From: Flavobacteriaceae bacterium PS02293
GTDB lineage: Bacteria; Bacteroidota; Bacteroidia; Flavobacteriales; Weeksellaceae
Direction of reading: 5' to 3'
DNA length: 64,000 bases
Assembly (NCBI GenBank): GCA_029960045.1
Contig: JASCOV010000001.1
Location: 434,001-498,000, forward strand
Positions 26,056 through 34,403 of the stretch are shown piece after piece (position 1 is the first letter of the stretch; each line of letters starts with the position of its first letter). The notes beneath the pieces were generated by a model. The model saw only the letters and a list, made by a program, of their open reading frames with translations. It did no database searches and was not told where the DNA came from. A program made the position numbers and the translations under genes.

Positions 26056-26760
26056 ATGATTTTTCGTAAACTGATCCCGATCCTTTTCTTATTTACAGGC
26101 ATATTTTGTTATTCACAGCAGGATACTTTGCAGGTAAAATCCTTTGATGACATACCTAAAAGTAAATTACAAAAAGACGAATTCGGTAATGAATTTTTTT
26201 ATGATGAAGTTCAAAAAGCAAAGATTTATAAGATAAACGGAGAACAGGTCATTGTGATGGACGAATTGACTCTGAGAGCAAATCCTCATTTCAATAATCA
26301 ATTAGATAGAAATTTTTATTTTTTCCTTAATAAAAAATTGAATCGTGTTTATCCATTATTTCTTGATGCACTAGAACAATATCGGGATATTCAAAAGGAA
26401 AGTGCCAATATGAAAGGCTCCGACAGAAGCCGGTATATGAAACAAAGACAAACAGCTTTGGCGGCCAGTTATGAAAAACAATTAAGACAGCTTACGACAA
26501 CAGAAGGACAGGTTTTTGCAAAACTAATGAATCGAGCAACCGGAAAAACTGTTTATGAAATCATCAAAGAATTACGAGGTGGATGGAGTGCTTTTTGGTG
26601 GAATGTCAAAGGAAATATTGCAGATGTAAGTTTGAAAACGCCTTATGATCCGCACAAATTCCGAGATGATCTTTATATAGAATCTCTTTTGCAGTCCAAT
26701 TGGAATCTCGGTTATTTGCAGCCTTATCCAGGGGCAAATGATTTTAAGATTCAAAAATAA
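26056..26760 (+). CDS. DUF4294-family exported protein
   Basis: The protein has 234 residues from the ATG at 26056, which begins a signal peptide (MIFRKLIPILFLFTGIFCYS). A longer frame to 26017 is unlikely. The conserved block runs from DELTLRANPHFNN through FFFLNKKLNRVYPLFLDALE to KQLRQLTTTEGQVFAKLM and GGWSAFWWNVKGNIA, which is the DUF4294 pattern of Bacteroidota. Function is unknown; it is probably periplasmic. The gene is convergent with the LolA-like gene and ends at a shared bidirectional terminator. Confidence 0.85.
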   Translation: MIFRKLIPILFLFTGIFCYSQQDTLQVKSFDDIPKSKLQKDEFGNEFFYDEVQKAKIYKINGEQVIVMDELTLRANPHFNNQLDRNFYFFLNKKLNRVYPLFLDALEQYRDIQKESANMKGSDRSRYMKQRQTALAASYEKQLRQLTTTEGQVFAKLMNRATGKTVYEIIKELRGGWSAFWWNVKGNIADVSLKTPYDPHKFRDDLYIESLLQSNWNLGYLQPYPGANDFKIQK

Positions 26761-26798
26761 TCGAAAGTTTTTAGTTAGTTATATAGTTAGTTTAAATG

Positions 26799-26838
26799 AA
26801 AAATGCATTACAGGTTTTGTAATGCATTTTTTATGTTA
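26799..26838. terminator. Bidirectional terminator between the DUF4294 and LolA-like genes
   Basis: AAAAATGCATTACA and TGTAATGCATTTTT form a long perfect stem with a 6-base loop and A/T runs on both sides. Confidence 0.88.
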
Positions 26839-26853
26839 AATGATGTTTTGTTT

Positions 26854-27486
26854 CTATAATTCGGTAATCAGATAGTTTTGATATTTTGATTTATCAAATG
26901 TAAAAGTTGATGGAGAAAGTGTTTGATTTTCTTTATAATTATTAATGGTAATCACAGCCAGATCATTATTCGTAGAAACTTGCTCAAGTTTTATCAATTT
27001 TTTCTGAGGTGTGTTAACGTAAAGAGTCACACTTTTCAAACCATTAGATTTTACAGGGGTCATTTTGATAATATCAACGGGAATTCCACTAATTGTTTTC
27101 TTTCCGGAATAAGTCACATTGTAATCTTTTTTATAAGAATCCAGATAGCTCAGTGGAGAAAAAGCAACTTGATTTTCGTTAGGTTTTGCGATGGTAATTT
27201 CTTTGTCTTCATCACTAATGCTGTAAACCTTATTTCCATCAAAAATCTGTTCCGTTCCCATTATTTTCAATTTGTATCTATTGTTGTCAGAATAGAAAAT
27301 CCCAGTTTGACTAGATTCTCCTGATGTGTATAAAAATTTGAAATAAGAATTCTTTTTGCTTTTATAATTTTTAGTTACATCATCAAGAATTGTTTTAGAT
27401 TTTGCGTCGATAGTTTGACCAAAAATCATCAGATTAATTCCTAATAAAGCTACAGCAGAAAAAGATTTTGTGATATAATTTTTCAT
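26854..27486 (-). CDS. LolA-like outer-membrane lipoprotein carrier
   Basis: This 210-residue periplasmic protein has a signal peptide (MKNYITKSFSAVALLGINLM...FGQ). The LolA-type half-barrel is seen in SKTILDDVTKNYKSKKNSYF, IFDGNKVYSISDEDKEITI and FSPLSYLDSYKKDYNVTYSG, then the strands ITINNYKENQTLSPSTFTF. LolA proteins carry lipoproteins from the inner to the outer membrane. Bacteroidota often have several LolA-like paralogues, so a dedicated role is possible. It has a promoter with both boxes. Confidence 0.85.
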   Translation of the reverse strand: MKNYITKSFSAVALLGINLMIFGQTIDAKSKTILDDVTKNYKSKKNSYFKFLYTSGESSQTGIFYSDNNRYKLKIMGTEQIFDGNKVYSISDEDKEITIAKPNENQVAFSPLSYLDSYKKDYNVTYSGKKTISGIPVDIIKMTPVKSNGLKSVTLYVNTPQKKLIKLEQVSTNNDLAVITINNYKENQTLSPSTFTFDKSKYQNYLITEL

Positions 27487-27511
27487 TTAGTTTTTGCAAT
27501 TTATTATTGTG

Positions 27512-27540
27512 CAAAGTTAAGTTTTCAAGATTGATGCCAA
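27512..27540 (-). promoter_or_regulatory. Promoter of the LolA-like gene
   Basis: Minus strand: TTG (27540-27538), 18 bases, then TAACTTTG (27519-27512), 26 bases before the ATG. Confidence 0.55.
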
Positions 27541-27575
27541 TTATTATGAATGATAAAGTTTGTTAAGATTCTGAA

Positions 27576-27610
27576 AATAAAAAACCTTTCCAAATTACTT
27601 GGAAAGGTTT
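27576..27610 (-). terminator. Terminator of the M36 peptidase gene
   Basis: AAACCTTTCCAA and TTGGAAAGGTTT form a perfect 12-bp stem with a 5-base loop; on the minus strand it continues into TTTTTATTTT. Confidence 0.9.
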
Positions 27611-27631
27611 AATAAAATATATTTTTATTGA

Positions 27632-30232
27632 TTATTCTACAATCAATTTTTCAGCGTTAGATTTACCATTCTCTGTAATTACTACAAGATAAACTCCTTT
27701 TACAAGTCCTTTTGTAGAAATAGATTCTGAGCTATTTTTCTTTCTGTCAAGCGACTTAACAAGTTTACCATTTAAATCTAAAATTTCAACTTTAACAGTT
27801 GCATTTCCAACCGTAGGTGCTGCTTTGATAAAGAATTCTCCTTTTGCTGGATTTGGATAGATCCCGAATGCTTTATTTTTAGCAATATCTTCTGTTGCAA
27901 GAACACATGCAGCAGGAACGTCAAAGCCATTTACTTGATCGGCAGCGTTAGTTGCGCTTCCGGCAGATGCACTTACACCTAAACCTCTTCTTGCGAATAC
28001 ATTCCAAATAAGGCAATTGTCTGTTCCTCCGGCTAATTGATCAGCTTGAAGAATAGCATCTCTACCAGATACGAAATCTGGATTACAAGGCTGAAGTTTT
28101 AGACCATCCATTACCAATTGTAATGTTTTTGCACTTCCAGAGTTAGGATCAGCAGCTACGTTGCTATTGTATCCGTATTTTTCTGCCATTTTCCAATGAA
28201 GATCCCAAAGCATTGTTGCCCAGATAGCTCCAATTGCGTGAGCGCCACTTACCAAGTTTGTAGTATTATACAAGTTTGGGTTAACATTCATATCAGGAGA
28301 ATATCTGAAATTTCTTATTCCTGCTGCTGTTGTAGCTGTGTTTGTAGAATAAGTACCAATTCCTCTTGCTACAGCTGCTGTTGCGCCAGGAGAGTTTGTT
28401 AACATCAATGCAAAGAAATCTGACCAGCCTTCTCCCATTTGTTCTACACTTGTTAAACAGCTGTATCCTTGCCCAGTTAGTCTATTAGAGATTCCGTGGC
28501 CATATTCGTGAATCATAACCCCGTTATCAAAACTTGAATTTTTATAACCAGTTCCTATATCTTTTAAAGTTACATTAACTGTTCTTCCAGCAGTAAGTTC
28601 TGAAGTGATAAAAGTTCCCTCAGTATTTGCAATCATGATAGCAGGAATATTGATTCCAGTACCATTTTCAGTGTACATATCTACAGCAACATTAGAATTG
28701 CTTCTGTGTATAAGAACGCCAATTGCTCCAGCTGCCTGAGCATTTCTGATTTTTGTATCATAAGTACAACTAGGACTTGTAATAAGAGCGATTTTGCCGG
28801 TAAGACTTCCTGCGGTAATCGTTGTACATCCTGTAGCAACATTTGGGATAACTAAATCTCCCGTAACTCCGGTTTCCATTAAATACCTTCCTCCGGAACC
28901 ATATGTTGCAGTTCCACTATTAACTGCTGGTCTAGTAGCTAAAGTTGGGTCTGTGTAAAATAATCTTTGTTTTAGAGGAACGCTATAGTTCCAAAGATAC
29001 ATTTGCATTCTTGGAGCTTGTACGGTGTAGTTTCCCGTAACTGTATTTAGTATTTCATATCCAGATGCAAAATTGGCATTGTTGTAGCCGCTACCATCAA
29101 AAGCTTCTGCTCTTACAGCATCACCTTGTCCGCCGCCTTTTCCAAAGTTATTGGTTTGGAAATTCTTCGTAGCTTCTGTAAATCCAAATTTATAGAAGAT
29201 GTCGTGAACCATATTATTCGCATAGAAAAGATTGGTCACTGCAGAGCTTCTGTTGTCATAAGCACTTAATGTTGTGCTTTCTGCGAAAGGAAAATCAAAT
29301 GTTAAGTTTCCTGTAGTTGTACTTTGCGGAGAAAAACCATTGGCATTGTTAGACGCATTGTTATCTACATAAGCCAAAACGTTGTTTCCGGAAGTATTAG
29401 TGAAACTTGTAGTTCCATTTGAGTGCCATCCTTCTGGCGAAGCATTTAGATCCCAAGGGTTATTTACGATACTTCTAGATCCAAAAGTTGGAGCTTCTAT
29501 TGGAAAAGGGAATATATTATAAGAAGCATCTGTAGCAGCTTTCGAATGATTGCTTGAAGCTGTATTATTGTTCAAATGACTAATTAAATGTTCCGTAGTG
29601 TCAAAAGATTCTGATGAAGAAAAATCATCTGAACCAAAAGAACATTCATCTATCATTTTATTACTTTCCAAAATCTCACCAGTAGTAAGACTTACAAGAG
29701 TTCCAAAAAACTTATTCTCTTTACTCTGATTGATGAAGAATAACTGTGCCGGAATCAAGCTGTTGTTTTTTTCAAAATAGAAACGAACGTTTGCAACTTT
29801 GTTGTCAGAAGGATTTACAAGATTTGCACTTGTTTCATCTAGAAGTTCAAATCCACTATCCTTGATCTCCAAAAACCTTAAAGCATTAGATAATGCTTCA
29901 GTTTTACTAATTTTATCAGAAACAACATTGTTGTTCACTTTCTGAAAATTATTTTTAAAAGAAACTATTTTTCCTTCTTGGATTACAGCTTTTGCCAAAG
30001 ATTTATATATTGGCGTATTTCCATAATATTGCTGAACATTCACAATATTGGATTTCAGACTTGCAGAATTATCTTCATTTAAGATTTTGAATTCAGCATT
30101 TGTGTTACTACGAAAGCTAACATCATTCTGGATGAAATTTTTGATTACTTTCTCACTAGACTGTGCATTCACATTGGCAAACAAAAAGAAAACGCCAATT
30201 CCTGCACACTTAGACAGTTGATTTATTTTCAT
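27632..30232 (-). CDS. Secreted M36 (fungalysin) metalloprotease with PA insert and T9SS sorting domain
   Basis: This 866-residue extracellular protease has a signal peptide (MKINQLSKCAGIGVFFLFANVNA). An N-terminal FTP propeptide (about 40-200) acts as inhibitor and chaperone. The M36 catalytic domain carries HEYGHG near residue 574 and a downstream glutamate in GEGWSDFFALML. A PA domain is inserted at about 460-555 (GSLTGKIALITSPSCTYDTK, IPAIMIANTEG). The last about 75 residues form a type IX sorting domain (FGIYPNPAKGEFFI to YLVVITENGKSNAEKLIVE). It degrades proteins outside the cell for nutrition. It has a -7 box upstream and its own terminator. Confidence 0.95.
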   Translation of the reverse strand: MKINQLSKCAGIGVFFLFANVNAQSSEKVIKNFIQNDVSFRSNTNAEFKILNEDNSASLKSNIVNVQQYYGNTPIYKSLAKAVIQEGKIVSFKNNFQKVNNNVVSDKISKTEALSNALRFLEIKDSGFELLDETSANLVNPSDNKVANVRFYFEKNNSLIPAQLFFINQSKENKFFGTLVSLTTGEILESNKMIDECSFGSDDFSSSESFDTTEHLISHLNNNTASSNHSKAATDASYNIFPFPIEAPTFGSRSIVNNPWDLNASPEGWHSNGTTSFTNTSGNNVLAYVDNNASNNANGFSPQSTTTGNLTFDFPFAESTTLSAYDNRSSAVTNLFYANNMVHDIFYKFGFTEATKNFQTNNFGKGGGQGDAVRAEAFDGSGYNNANFASGYEILNTVTGNYTVQAPRMQMYLWNYSVPLKQRLFYTDPTLATRPAVNSGTATYGSGGRYLMETGVTGDLVIPNVATGCTTITAGSLTGKIALITSPSCTYDTKIRNAQAAGAIGVLIHRSNSNVAVDMYTENGTGINIPAIMIANTEGTFITSELTAGRTVNVTLKDIGTGYKNSSFDNGVMIHEYGHGISNRLTGQGYSCLTSVEQMGEGWSDFFALMLTNSPGATAAVARGIGTYSTNTATTAAGIRNFRYSPDMNVNPNLYNTTNLVSGAHAIGAIWATMLWDLHWKMAEKYGYNSNVAADPNSGSAKTLQLVMDGLKLQPCNPDFVSGRDAILQADQLAGGTDNCLIWNVFARRGLGVSASAGSATNAADQVNGFDVPAACVLATEDIAKNKAFGIYPNPAKGEFFIKAAPTVGNATVKVEILDLNGKLVKSLDRKKNSSESISTKGLVKGVYLVVITENGKSNAEKLIVE

Positions 30233-30268
30233 ATTATAATGTAATTTTTATATTAAAAAATTGATTAA

Positions 30269-30276
30269 CAAAAATA
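30269..30276 (-). promoter_or_regulatory. -7 box (TATTTTTG) of the M36 peptidase gene
   Basis: Minus strand TATTTTTG fits TAnnTTTG, 37 bases before the ATG. Confidence 0.4.
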
Positions 30277-30371
30277 TTTAAATTTTTCTTTTTTTATGAA
30301 TTAAATGTAAACAAATTTCAATTATTTAAATTATTAATAAAACTTTAACTCAAATTTTAATAATAATGTAA

Positions 30372-30662
30372 TTAAAAAAGTTTGTTGCCAACATATACGA
30401 TGTTAGGATTTTCTAATAGAGGAGAGATTCCGTCACGGAATTTCATCATATGATCAGAAACCTGATGGCTGTGAAGATCTTCGGCGGATTCCCAATTTTC
30501 GTGGATAAAAAATACACCTTTATTTCTATGGTCTTCGAAGAGATCATATTGGATACAGCCTTTTTCTTTACGGGTTTCTATTACTAATTTTTTAAGTAAT
30601 TCAATAGCATCCATCATCGAATTTTCTTTGATATGAATGACCGCACTTAAGTAAATATTCAT
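30372..30662 (-). CDS. Antibiotic-biosynthesis-monooxygenase-family protein (YgiN-like)
   Basis: This 96-residue dimeric ferredoxin-like-fold protein has MNIYLSAVIHIKENSMMDAI, LLKKLVIETRKEKGCIQYDL, HRNKGVFFIHENWESAEDLH and SHQVSDHMMKFRDGISPLL. These are the ABM pattern: the E-x-G-C-IQYDL strand, the F-x-x-x-E-x-W strand and H-x-x-S-x-H. Relatives act on quinols or simply remove reactive aldehydes. The exact substrate is unknown. It stands divergent from the E2 gene with 123 bases between. Confidence 0.9.
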   Translation of the reverse strand: MNIYLSAVIHIKENSMMDAIELLKKLVIETRKEKGCIQYDLFEDHRNKGVFFIHENWESAEDLHSHQVSDHMMKFRDGISPLLENPNIVYVGNKLF

Positions 30663-30756
30663 GATTTAATTCTAAAAATTTTGATTACCAAATGTATAAA
30701 AAAATGAGTCTCACAAATTTTAAAAAATAGAATTATATAATTAATAAAAAAAAATG

Positions 30757-30764
30757 TACTTTTG
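30757..30764 (+). promoter_or_regulatory. -7 box (TACTTTTG) of the E2 gene
   Basis: TACTTTTG matches TAnnTTTG, 22 bases before the ATG at 30786, which supports that start over a TTG at 30762 lying within the box. Confidence 0.5.
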
Positions 30765-30785
30765 GAGAAATTCAAAAAAGAAACA

Positions 30786-32117
30786 ATGGCAGAATACAAA
30801 CTATTGCTCCCAAGTATGGGCGAAGGAGTTATGGAAGCAACAATTATCAGCTGGATGTTCAATGAAGGTGATTTTGTAAAGGAAGACGAATCTGTGGTGG
30901 AAATAGCAACAGATAAGGTTGATTCCGATGTTCCGACACCAGTTTCGGGAAAAATTATCAAGATACTGAAACACAAAGATGAGGTTGCAAAAATAGGAGA
31001 AGCCATTGCAATTTTGGAATTAGAAGGAGATTCTTCAAATACAGAAATTCCTGAAGCTAAATCTTACGAAGAGGTAAAAGACCAGATTCATCAACCTGAA
31101 TCGGAAGTAATCAGTACTTTGGAACAGCCATTATCTAATGTATCTACTTCATTTAATAGTCAAAATTCAGATTTATATCTGTCGCCTTTGGTAAAGTCTG
31201 TTGTTCAGCAAGAGAATATCTCAGAATCTGAACTTAAAACAATTAAAGGAAGCGGACTAGAAGGTAGAATCACGAAAGAGGACATTCTAGATTTTGTGAA
31301 AAACAGAGGCAATAAAGTTGAAACTCCTGCTGCTCCAGCATCAAATGTTTCCCATACTCCAGTACCTCAAAAAGTTTCAGCTCCAGCCCAACCAATCAGC
31401 ATCAACGACGGCGATGAAATTATCCAAATGGACAGAGTTCGTAAAATCATTGCGGAAGCGATGGTTAATAGCAAACATACTTCACCGCACGTCACTTCTT
31501 TCATCGAAACTGATGTGACGAATGTTGTAACTTGGAGAAACGCTAACAAGAATTCTTACCAAAAAAGAGATGGTGAAAAACTGACTTTTATGCCGATTTT
31601 CATTAGAGCAGTTGTAAAAGCAATTCAGGATTTTCCAATGATTAATGTTTCTGTGGATGGCGACAAAATTATCAAGAAAAAGAATATCAACATCGGAATG
31701 GCAACTGCTCTTCCAGATGGAAATCTGATTGTTCCTGTTATCAAAAATGCTGACCAATTAAGTTTGTCAGGATTGGCAAAAGCAATCAACGATTTAGCTT
31801 ATAGAGCAAGAAATAAAAAACTGACTCCAGCAGATACGCAAGGTGCAACTTACACAATTTCTAATGTTGGAACTTTTGGAAACCTTATGGGAACACCGAT
31901 TATTCCTCAGCCTCAGGTTGCGATTTTAGCAGTTGGAGCCATTGTGAAAAAACCAGCAGTTATCGAAACTGAGTTTGGAGATGTGATTGCCATCCGTCAG
32001 AAAATGTTTATGTCGCATTCTTACGACCATAGAGTAGTGGACGGCAGTTTAGGCGGAATGTTCCTGAAGCACGTCAATGATTATCTGGAAAATTGGGACC
32101 TCAATACCGAAATATAA
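30786..32117 (+). CDS. 2-oxo acid dehydrogenase E2 component (dihydrolipoamide acyltransferase)
   Basis: This 443-residue core subunit of a pyruvate or branched-chain 2-oxoacid dehydrogenase transfers the acyl group from lipoamide to CoA. An N-terminal lipoyl domain has its lipoylated lysine at K44 (EIATDKVDSDV). A charged linker follows, then an E1/E3-binding domain near 130-170 (LYLSPLVKSVVQQENISESE, GSGLEGRITKEDILDF). A Pro/Ala linker leads to the catalytic domain with the active-site motif SYDHRVVDGSLGG. Subunits E1 and E3 are not adjacent. The 'EIQMDRVRKIIAEAM' type sequence suggests the branched-chain or pyruvate type; which one cannot be decided here. Confidence 0.94.
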   Translation: MAEYKLLLPSMGEGVMEATIISWMFNEGDFVKEDESVVEIATDKVDSDVPTPVSGKIIKILKHKDEVAKIGEAIAILELEGDSSNTEIPEAKSYEEVKDQIHQPESEVISTLEQPLSNVSTSFNSQNSDLYLSPLVKSVVQQENISESELKTIKGSGLEGRITKEDILDFVKNRGNKVETPAAPASNVSHTPVPQKVSAPAQPISINDGDEIIQMDRVRKIIAEAMVNSKHTSPHVTSFIETDVTNVVTWRNANKNSYQKRDGEKLTFMPIFIRAVVKAIQDFPMINVSVDGDKIIKKKNINIGMATALPDGNLIVPVIKNADQLSLSGLAKAINDLAYRARNKKLTPADTQGATYTISNVGTFGNLMGTPIIPQPQVAILAVGAIVKKPAVIETEFGDVIAIRQKMFMSHSYDHRVVDGSLGGMFLKHVNDYLENWDLNTEI

Positions 32118-32121
32118 AATC

Positions 32122-32151
32122 AAAGCCTCAGAATTTTCTGAGGCTTTTTTA
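32122..32151 (+). terminator. Terminator of the E2 gene
   Basis: AAAGCCTCAGA-ATTT-TCTGAGGCTTT is a perfect 11-bp stem followed by Ts. It overlaps the stop of the convergent toxin gene. Confidence 0.92.
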
Positions 32152-32448
32152 TGTTTTTCTCTTATCAGGAGATTGTCTGTTGGAGAAGAATGACAAAATT
32201 TCAATGTTCTCATTTTTTACACGATAATACATCGAATTGTATTTCAGTAAAACTGCTTTATGAATATTCCGATTTTCTGAAATTGGAAAAAGGTTTGGAT
32301 TTTTAGAGATTAATGCAACTGTACTTTCAATTTTATCAGCCAACTTTTTTATTTCTTTTTCTGAAAAATTCCTTTCAAGATATTCTATGGTTTTCGTCAG
32401 CTCACTTAAAGCGTTTGGCGTCCAAACAATATTATAACCACTTTTCAT
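32149..32448 (-). CDS. RelE/ParE-family toxin
   Basis: This 99-residue protein has the RelE/ParE fold: YNIVWTPNALSELTKTIEYL, KKLADKIESTVALISKNPNL (helix pair), FPISENRNIHKAVLLKYNSM and YRVKNENIEILSFFSNRQSP. It follows its antitoxin with a 17-base overlap, giving coupled translation. ParE members poison gyrase and RelE members cleave mRNA; the RQSPDK end (R-Q-S-P) is of the ParE-like type, so a gyrase target is possible but not settled. It is convergent with the E2 gene. Confidence 0.9.
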   Translation of the reverse strand: MKSGYNIVWTPNALSELTKTIEYLERNFSEKEIKKLADKIESTVALISKNPNLFPISENRNIHKAVLLKYNSMYYRVKNENIEILSFFSNRQSPDKRKT

Positions 32449-32665
32449 AAAGTTTTTTTGCTTCAGAATGTGGTTTTAAATCATCATTATCAGCTTCAGA
32501 AATTCCTGTTTCAATAGATTTTTTTTCTTCATCAGAAATTGATTCCCACCAATCTTTCGTTTCTTCCTGTCGGAATTTTAAAAGTTTCTCGATAATGGAC
32601 TTATCCTCCAAAGTTGATAGCCATTGGATTAATTCAAGTTTTTTATTGAGAATTTGGGTGTTCAT
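32432..32665 (-). CDS. Antitoxin of the RelE/ParE pair
   Basis: This 77-residue acidic protein starts MNTQILNKKLELIQWLSTLE and contains the segment WWESISDEEKKSIETGISEA, a pattern common in antitoxins paired with this ParE clade in Bacteroidota ('I.EKL..FR.....WW..IS..EK..I..G...A'). The C-terminal HSEAKKLYEKWL helix presumably binds the toxin. It is placed directly upstream of the toxin with a 17-base overlap; a -7 box lies 17 bases before the start. Confidence 0.88.
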   Translation of the reverse strand: MNTQILNKKLELIQWLSTLEDKSIIEKLLKFRQEETKDWWESISDEEKKSIETGISEADNDDLKPHSEAKKLYEKWL

Positions 32666-32682
32666 TATTAGATACTTTACAT

Positions 32683-32690
32683 CAAATTTA
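32683..32690 (-). promoter_or_regulatory. -7 box (TAAATTTG) of the RelE/ParE-type operon
   Basis: Minus strand TAAATTTG fits TAnnTTTG, 17 bases before the antitoxin ATG. Confidence 0.45.
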
Positions 32691-32720
32691 GAATTATTTT
32701 TTCAAACTAACTATAACTTT

Positions 32721-33833
32721 CTACAACTCATCCATCTCCCCGCTTCCAGCTTGTCCTTCATTCATCAGATAAGCTTTAAGGAAAGGCGTGATATTCCCGT
32801 TCATCACACTGTCTACGTCGGAAGTTTCGTGTCCGGAGCGGACATCTTTTACCAATTTATAGGGTTGCATTACATAATTTCGGATTTGAGAACCCCATTC
32901 GATTTTCATTTTTCCGGCTTCGATTTCATTTCTGGCCTTCAGACGTTCATCAAGTTCGATTTGGTAAAGTCTGGATTTCAGAAGTTGCATTGCTTTTTCC
33001 TTATTCTGAAGCTGAGAACGCGATTCTGAGTTTTCAATAATAATTCCTGTTGGTGCGTGGCGAAGACGAACTGCAGTTTCAACTTTATTTACGTTCTGTC
33101 CACCAGCGCCTGAACTTCGCATTGTTTCGAAACTGATGTCGGCTGGATTGATATTAATCTCAATCGTATCGTCTACCAAAGGATAAACATAAACCGAAAC
33201 GAAACTCGTATGGCGTTTCGCATTGCTGTCAAAAGGCGAAATTCTCACCAATCTGTGAACACCATTTTCACCTTTCAAATATCCGAAAGCAAATTCACCA
33301 TCTATTTCCAGAGTCACGGTTTTGATTCCTGCAACATCACCTTCCTGGAAGTTGAGTTCGCGGAGTTTGTAGCCTTGCTTGTCCGCCCACATTGTGTACA
33401 TCCGCATCAGCATACTTGCCCAGTCGCAAGATTCTGTTCCGCCGGCTCCAGCTGTGATTTGAAGAACGGCAGAAAGTTCGTCGCCTTCGTTGGAAAGCAT
33501 GTTTTTGAATTCCAGATTTTCGATTTTCTCTACCAATTTTGGAAAAGTCTCGTCCAGTTCTTTCTCAGATTCAGGGTCTTCTTTTGCGAATTCCATCAAA
33601 ACCTGAAGGTCTTCAAATTCTGTTTTGATATCGTCATAACCTTCCACCCATTTTTTCTTGGAACGGAGTTGTTTTAGGAAAACTTCGGCTTCTTTGGAGT
33701 TGTTCCAAAATTCGGGTGCTGCGGTTTTCTCGTCGTCGTTGGAAATTTCGATTTTTTTCTTTTCGATTTGGAGGAACTTGTGCAGGTCTTCTATTCTGGA
33801 TTGGATATCTTTTATTTGGTCTGTGTTTACCAC
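32721..33833 (-). CDS. prfB: Peptide chain release factor 2
   Basis: This 370-residue factor terminates translation at UGA and UAA. The stop-codon recognition motif SPF is in [13 protein letters not shown]. The catalytic GGQ lies in [18 protein letters not shown], where its glutamine triggers peptidyl-tRNA hydrolysis. The start is GTG at 33833 ([17 protein letters not shown]), with a -7 box 17 bases upstream. The region where many bacteria carry the programmed +1 frameshift (after about codon 25) reads straight through as [11 protein letters not shown] with no in-frame UGA. Confidence 0.95.
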   Translation of the reverse strand: MVNTDQIKDIQSRIEDLHKFLQIEKKKIEISNDDEKTAAPEFWNNSKEAEVFLKQLRSKKKWVEGYDDIKTEFEDLQVLMEFAKEDPESEKELDETFPKLVEKIENLEFKNMLSNEGDELSAVLQITAGAGGTESCDWASMLMRMYTMWADKQGYKLRELNFQEGDVAGIKTVTLEIDGEFAFGYLKGENGVHRLVRISPFDSNAKRHTSFVSVYVYPLVDDTIEININPADISFETMRSSGAGGQNVNKVETAVRLRHAPTGIIIENSESRSQLQNKEKAMQLLKSRLYQIELDERLKARNEIEAGKMKIEWGSQIRNYVMQPYKLVKDVRSGHETSDVDSVMNGNITPFLKAYLMNEGQAGSGEMDEL

Positions 33834-33850
33834 GTTTGTTTTAATTTTTG

Positions 33851-33858
33851 CAAAAATA
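33851..33858 (-). promoter_or_regulatory. -7 box (TATTTTTG) of prfB
   Basis: Minus strand TATTTTTG fits TAnnTTTG, 17 bases before the GTG start, supporting it. Confidence 0.45.
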
Positions 33859-33917
33859 AGAAGAAATTGATGAATGTTGGGAAATGATTTTATTCTGTTG
33901 ATTTAATGGGGGCTTTT

Positions 33918-34012
33918 GAACACAAAGTGCACTAAGATTTTTTTTTTAACATTTTGAAAATATTTTTAAGGTTCACTAAGGCGCTTCGCTCAGCAAAGAA
34001 ACTTTTTTATAC
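33918..34012. other. Intergenic sequence with a repeat-like phrase
   Basis: Part of the 570-base gap 33834-34403 between prfB and the sigma-factor gene. It contains AAAGTGCACTAAGA, a T-run, and AAGGTTCACTAAGGCGCTTC GCTCAG, two similar CACTAAG phrases 61 bases apart. I see no gene. It is followed by two dispersed repeats. Confidence 0.4.
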
Positions 34013-34069
34013 AATTTTGTCATTCCGTAGGAATCTCAGCAGTCTAGATTCCTACGGAATGACAAAATT
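34013..34069. repeat. TTTGTCATTCC hairpin family, intact copy (24-bp arms)
   Basis: The left arm 34013-34036 and the right arm 34046-34069 are perfect 24-bp inverted repeats (AATTTTGTCATTCCGTAGGA ATCT) around the 9-base loop CAGCAGTCT. It lies between divergent genes, so it is not a simple terminator. Confidence 0.88.
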
Positions 34070-34120
34070 ATGGTTTAGCGTGTAATGGTTATTGAAAATT
34101 TCAATTGAAGACGAATCCTG

Positions 34121-34220
34121 CAATAGGGATAGTAGTGGAAATCCTTTTTTGTGGTTGGGAAATGTTGAATCAAAATGGGAAATGTCTTCTACAAAAAAGA
34201 TTGTAGCGGATAGCCCGACC
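34121..34220 (+). repeat. Dispersed nested-hairpin repeat, copy 5
   Basis: GGGATAGTAGTGGAA, then ATCCTTTTTTG (34141-34151), a variable middle, then CAAAAAAGAT (34192-34201), TGTAGCGGATAGCCCGACCC. Same order as the copy at 24110-24190. Confidence 0.7.
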
Positions 34221-34403
34221 CGAGCGGTGGGATTTGGAAAGGCGAGGGGATTGCCCAAATATTGTAAAATGTCGGGAGTAAAATGTAAAAAGTATTTAAA
34301 TTTATTTGACTGATAATCAATTGTTTGAGAATTAGTTTTGAATTGTTTTGAAAATTGAGGCAACCATTTTGGTATTTTGCCGTCTTATAGTCAGAAAGAG
34401 AAA

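Noticed and set aside
32721..33840. Programmed frameshift in prfB
   Set aside because: The region corresponding to the E. coli site reads through without UGA, and the frame is complete from the GTG.
34052..34363. Frames on both strands in the prfB-sigma gap
   Set aside because: They overlap two dispersed repeats and each other; no ribosome site or family resemblance.
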